Source of the DNA: Tricholomella constricta
Lineage: Eukaryota > Basidiomycota > Agaricomycetes > Agaricales > Lyophyllaceae
Direction of reading: 5' to 3'
NCBI GenBank assembly: GCA_013368375.1
Contig: JAACJP010000102.1
Coordinates: 1 to 18,675 of the forward strand
Length of the DNA: 18,675 nt
The notes under the pieces were generated by a model. It made no database searches and was not told the DNA's origin. It saw only the letters and a program-made list of their open reading frames with translations. Positions 18,064 through 18,675 of this stretch are shown piece by piece; position 1 is the first letter of the stretch; each line of letters starts with the position of its first letter. The translations under genes and the position numbers were made by a program.

Positions 18064-18675
18064 GATGGTAAGTTTGCTTGCGTGAATGTTGTTGTGCATG
18101 CGTGTGCTGATTGCAACGGTTGGCTTTCTTTTGAAGCTCAAGAGAAAAAACGTACGGCTACGTATGCTGTCAGGGATTGTTGATGCTTGACAGACCTTTC
18201 GATCCGTCTGGCTGATGCTTTCAGGAACATGACCTGCGACTAAACGTGGTGCGTGGGAGGCGACTAGCATACGTGATGGATGGCGTACCTGGCGAGTGGT
18301 GTACCCAGCGAGTGGCGTACCCGGCGACCGGTTAGAGGTTTGAGTTAGGGCTTCGGGTGCCTCGGTTAGAGTTTTGGGTTGGGAACGTTTCTGCTCGTAT
18401 CTCGGTTAAGGTTTTGGGTTCGAAAACATGTTCTGCTCGGAAAAGATGGAGTGAGATGCAAGTCAAATAAAACGCACCACGCACGTTTGTTCCCGACAAC
18501 ACAAATCCAACGCCAGCAAGGCAACATAAAATCTGATGGCTAGTATTCTGAGCAAGTGCAATAAATTACATACGACTTAAGCTGCAAGTCAAATCAAAGA
18601 CACCACACACGTTTGTCCCTGACAACACAAATCCAACGCCAGCAAGGCAAACGTAAAGTCTAATGGGTTATTTGC
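18064..18675. repeat. Satellite unit 10, partial, cut by the window end
   Basis: The first 612 bases of a unit follow the same order as unit 1 up to sub-module B. There is one extra A in a run at 18649-18651 (GGCAAACG where other units have GGCAACG), the only length change seen in the array. Confidence 0.9.

Larger units (their letters stand above)
3259..18675. repeat. Tandem satellite array, 1645-bp unit, 9 full copies plus a 612-base partial copy
   Basis: The same sequence recurs every 1645 bases without drift. Units start at 3259, 4904, 6549, 8194, 9839, 11484, 13129, 14774, 16419 and 18064. Landmarks such as the hairpin at 4181 and the 16-bp triplet at 3477 recur at each +1645. The differences I found are a G/A site at 3797 and its equivalents, two extra changes in the fourth unit, and one inserted A in the last unit. 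No recognised gene lies inside. Near-perfect identity implies recent amplification or active homogenisation by unequal exchange or gene conversion. The telomere-like tracts and tandem structure favour a subtelomeric repeat; centromeric or other heterochromatic satellite is the alternative. Confidence 0.97.

Overview
The window suggests a filamentous fungus, most likely a basidiomycete (Agaricomycetes-like). Two things support this. The left part carries a Ty3/Gypsy-type retrotransposon whose polyprotein closely resembles elements common in that group. Short TTAGGG-like tracts, the fungal telomere type, also recur on the + strand of the right part. No host gene, tRNA, rRNA or CRISPR array was recognised. 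The organism assignment is inference.

Region 1 (1-3258) is the 5' half of an LTR retrotransposon on the minus strand. Reading right to left: a 392-bp LTR (3258-2867) with 12-bp perfect terminal inverted repeats; a candidate primer-binding site beside it; a 271-nt leader; then one uninterrupted gag-pol reading frame starting at 2595 and still open at base 1. It holds a gag core, an aspartic protease (DSGAT) and a reverse transcriptase up to and just past YLDD. RNase H, integrase and the 3' LTR would lie left of the window. The LTR/PBS boundary sits inside an 18-bp-arm interrupted inverted repeat, and one arm is duplicated upstream, so two alternative hairpins are possible.

Region 2 (3259-18675) is a head-to-tail tandem array with an exact 1645-bp period: nine full units and a tenth partial one (612 bases). 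The units look almost identical. I found three variable sites, all within 160 bp of each other, plus a 1-nt insertion 25 bases from the window end. The array is hierarchical. Each 1645-bp unit is built from six diverged, related sub-modules (about 100-170 bp), two of which carry related tails, plus a GC-richer block with three 16-bp tandem repeats and telomere-like tracts. Small minus-strand ORFs recur in every unit, but nothing shows that they code.

The two regions are linked: array sequence starts exactly at the outer edge of the LTR, in phase with all later copies. The retrotransposon therefore inserted into a unit of this satellite. A subtelomeric (Y'-like) location is my preferred reading; a centromeric or other heterochromatic satellite is the main alternative.
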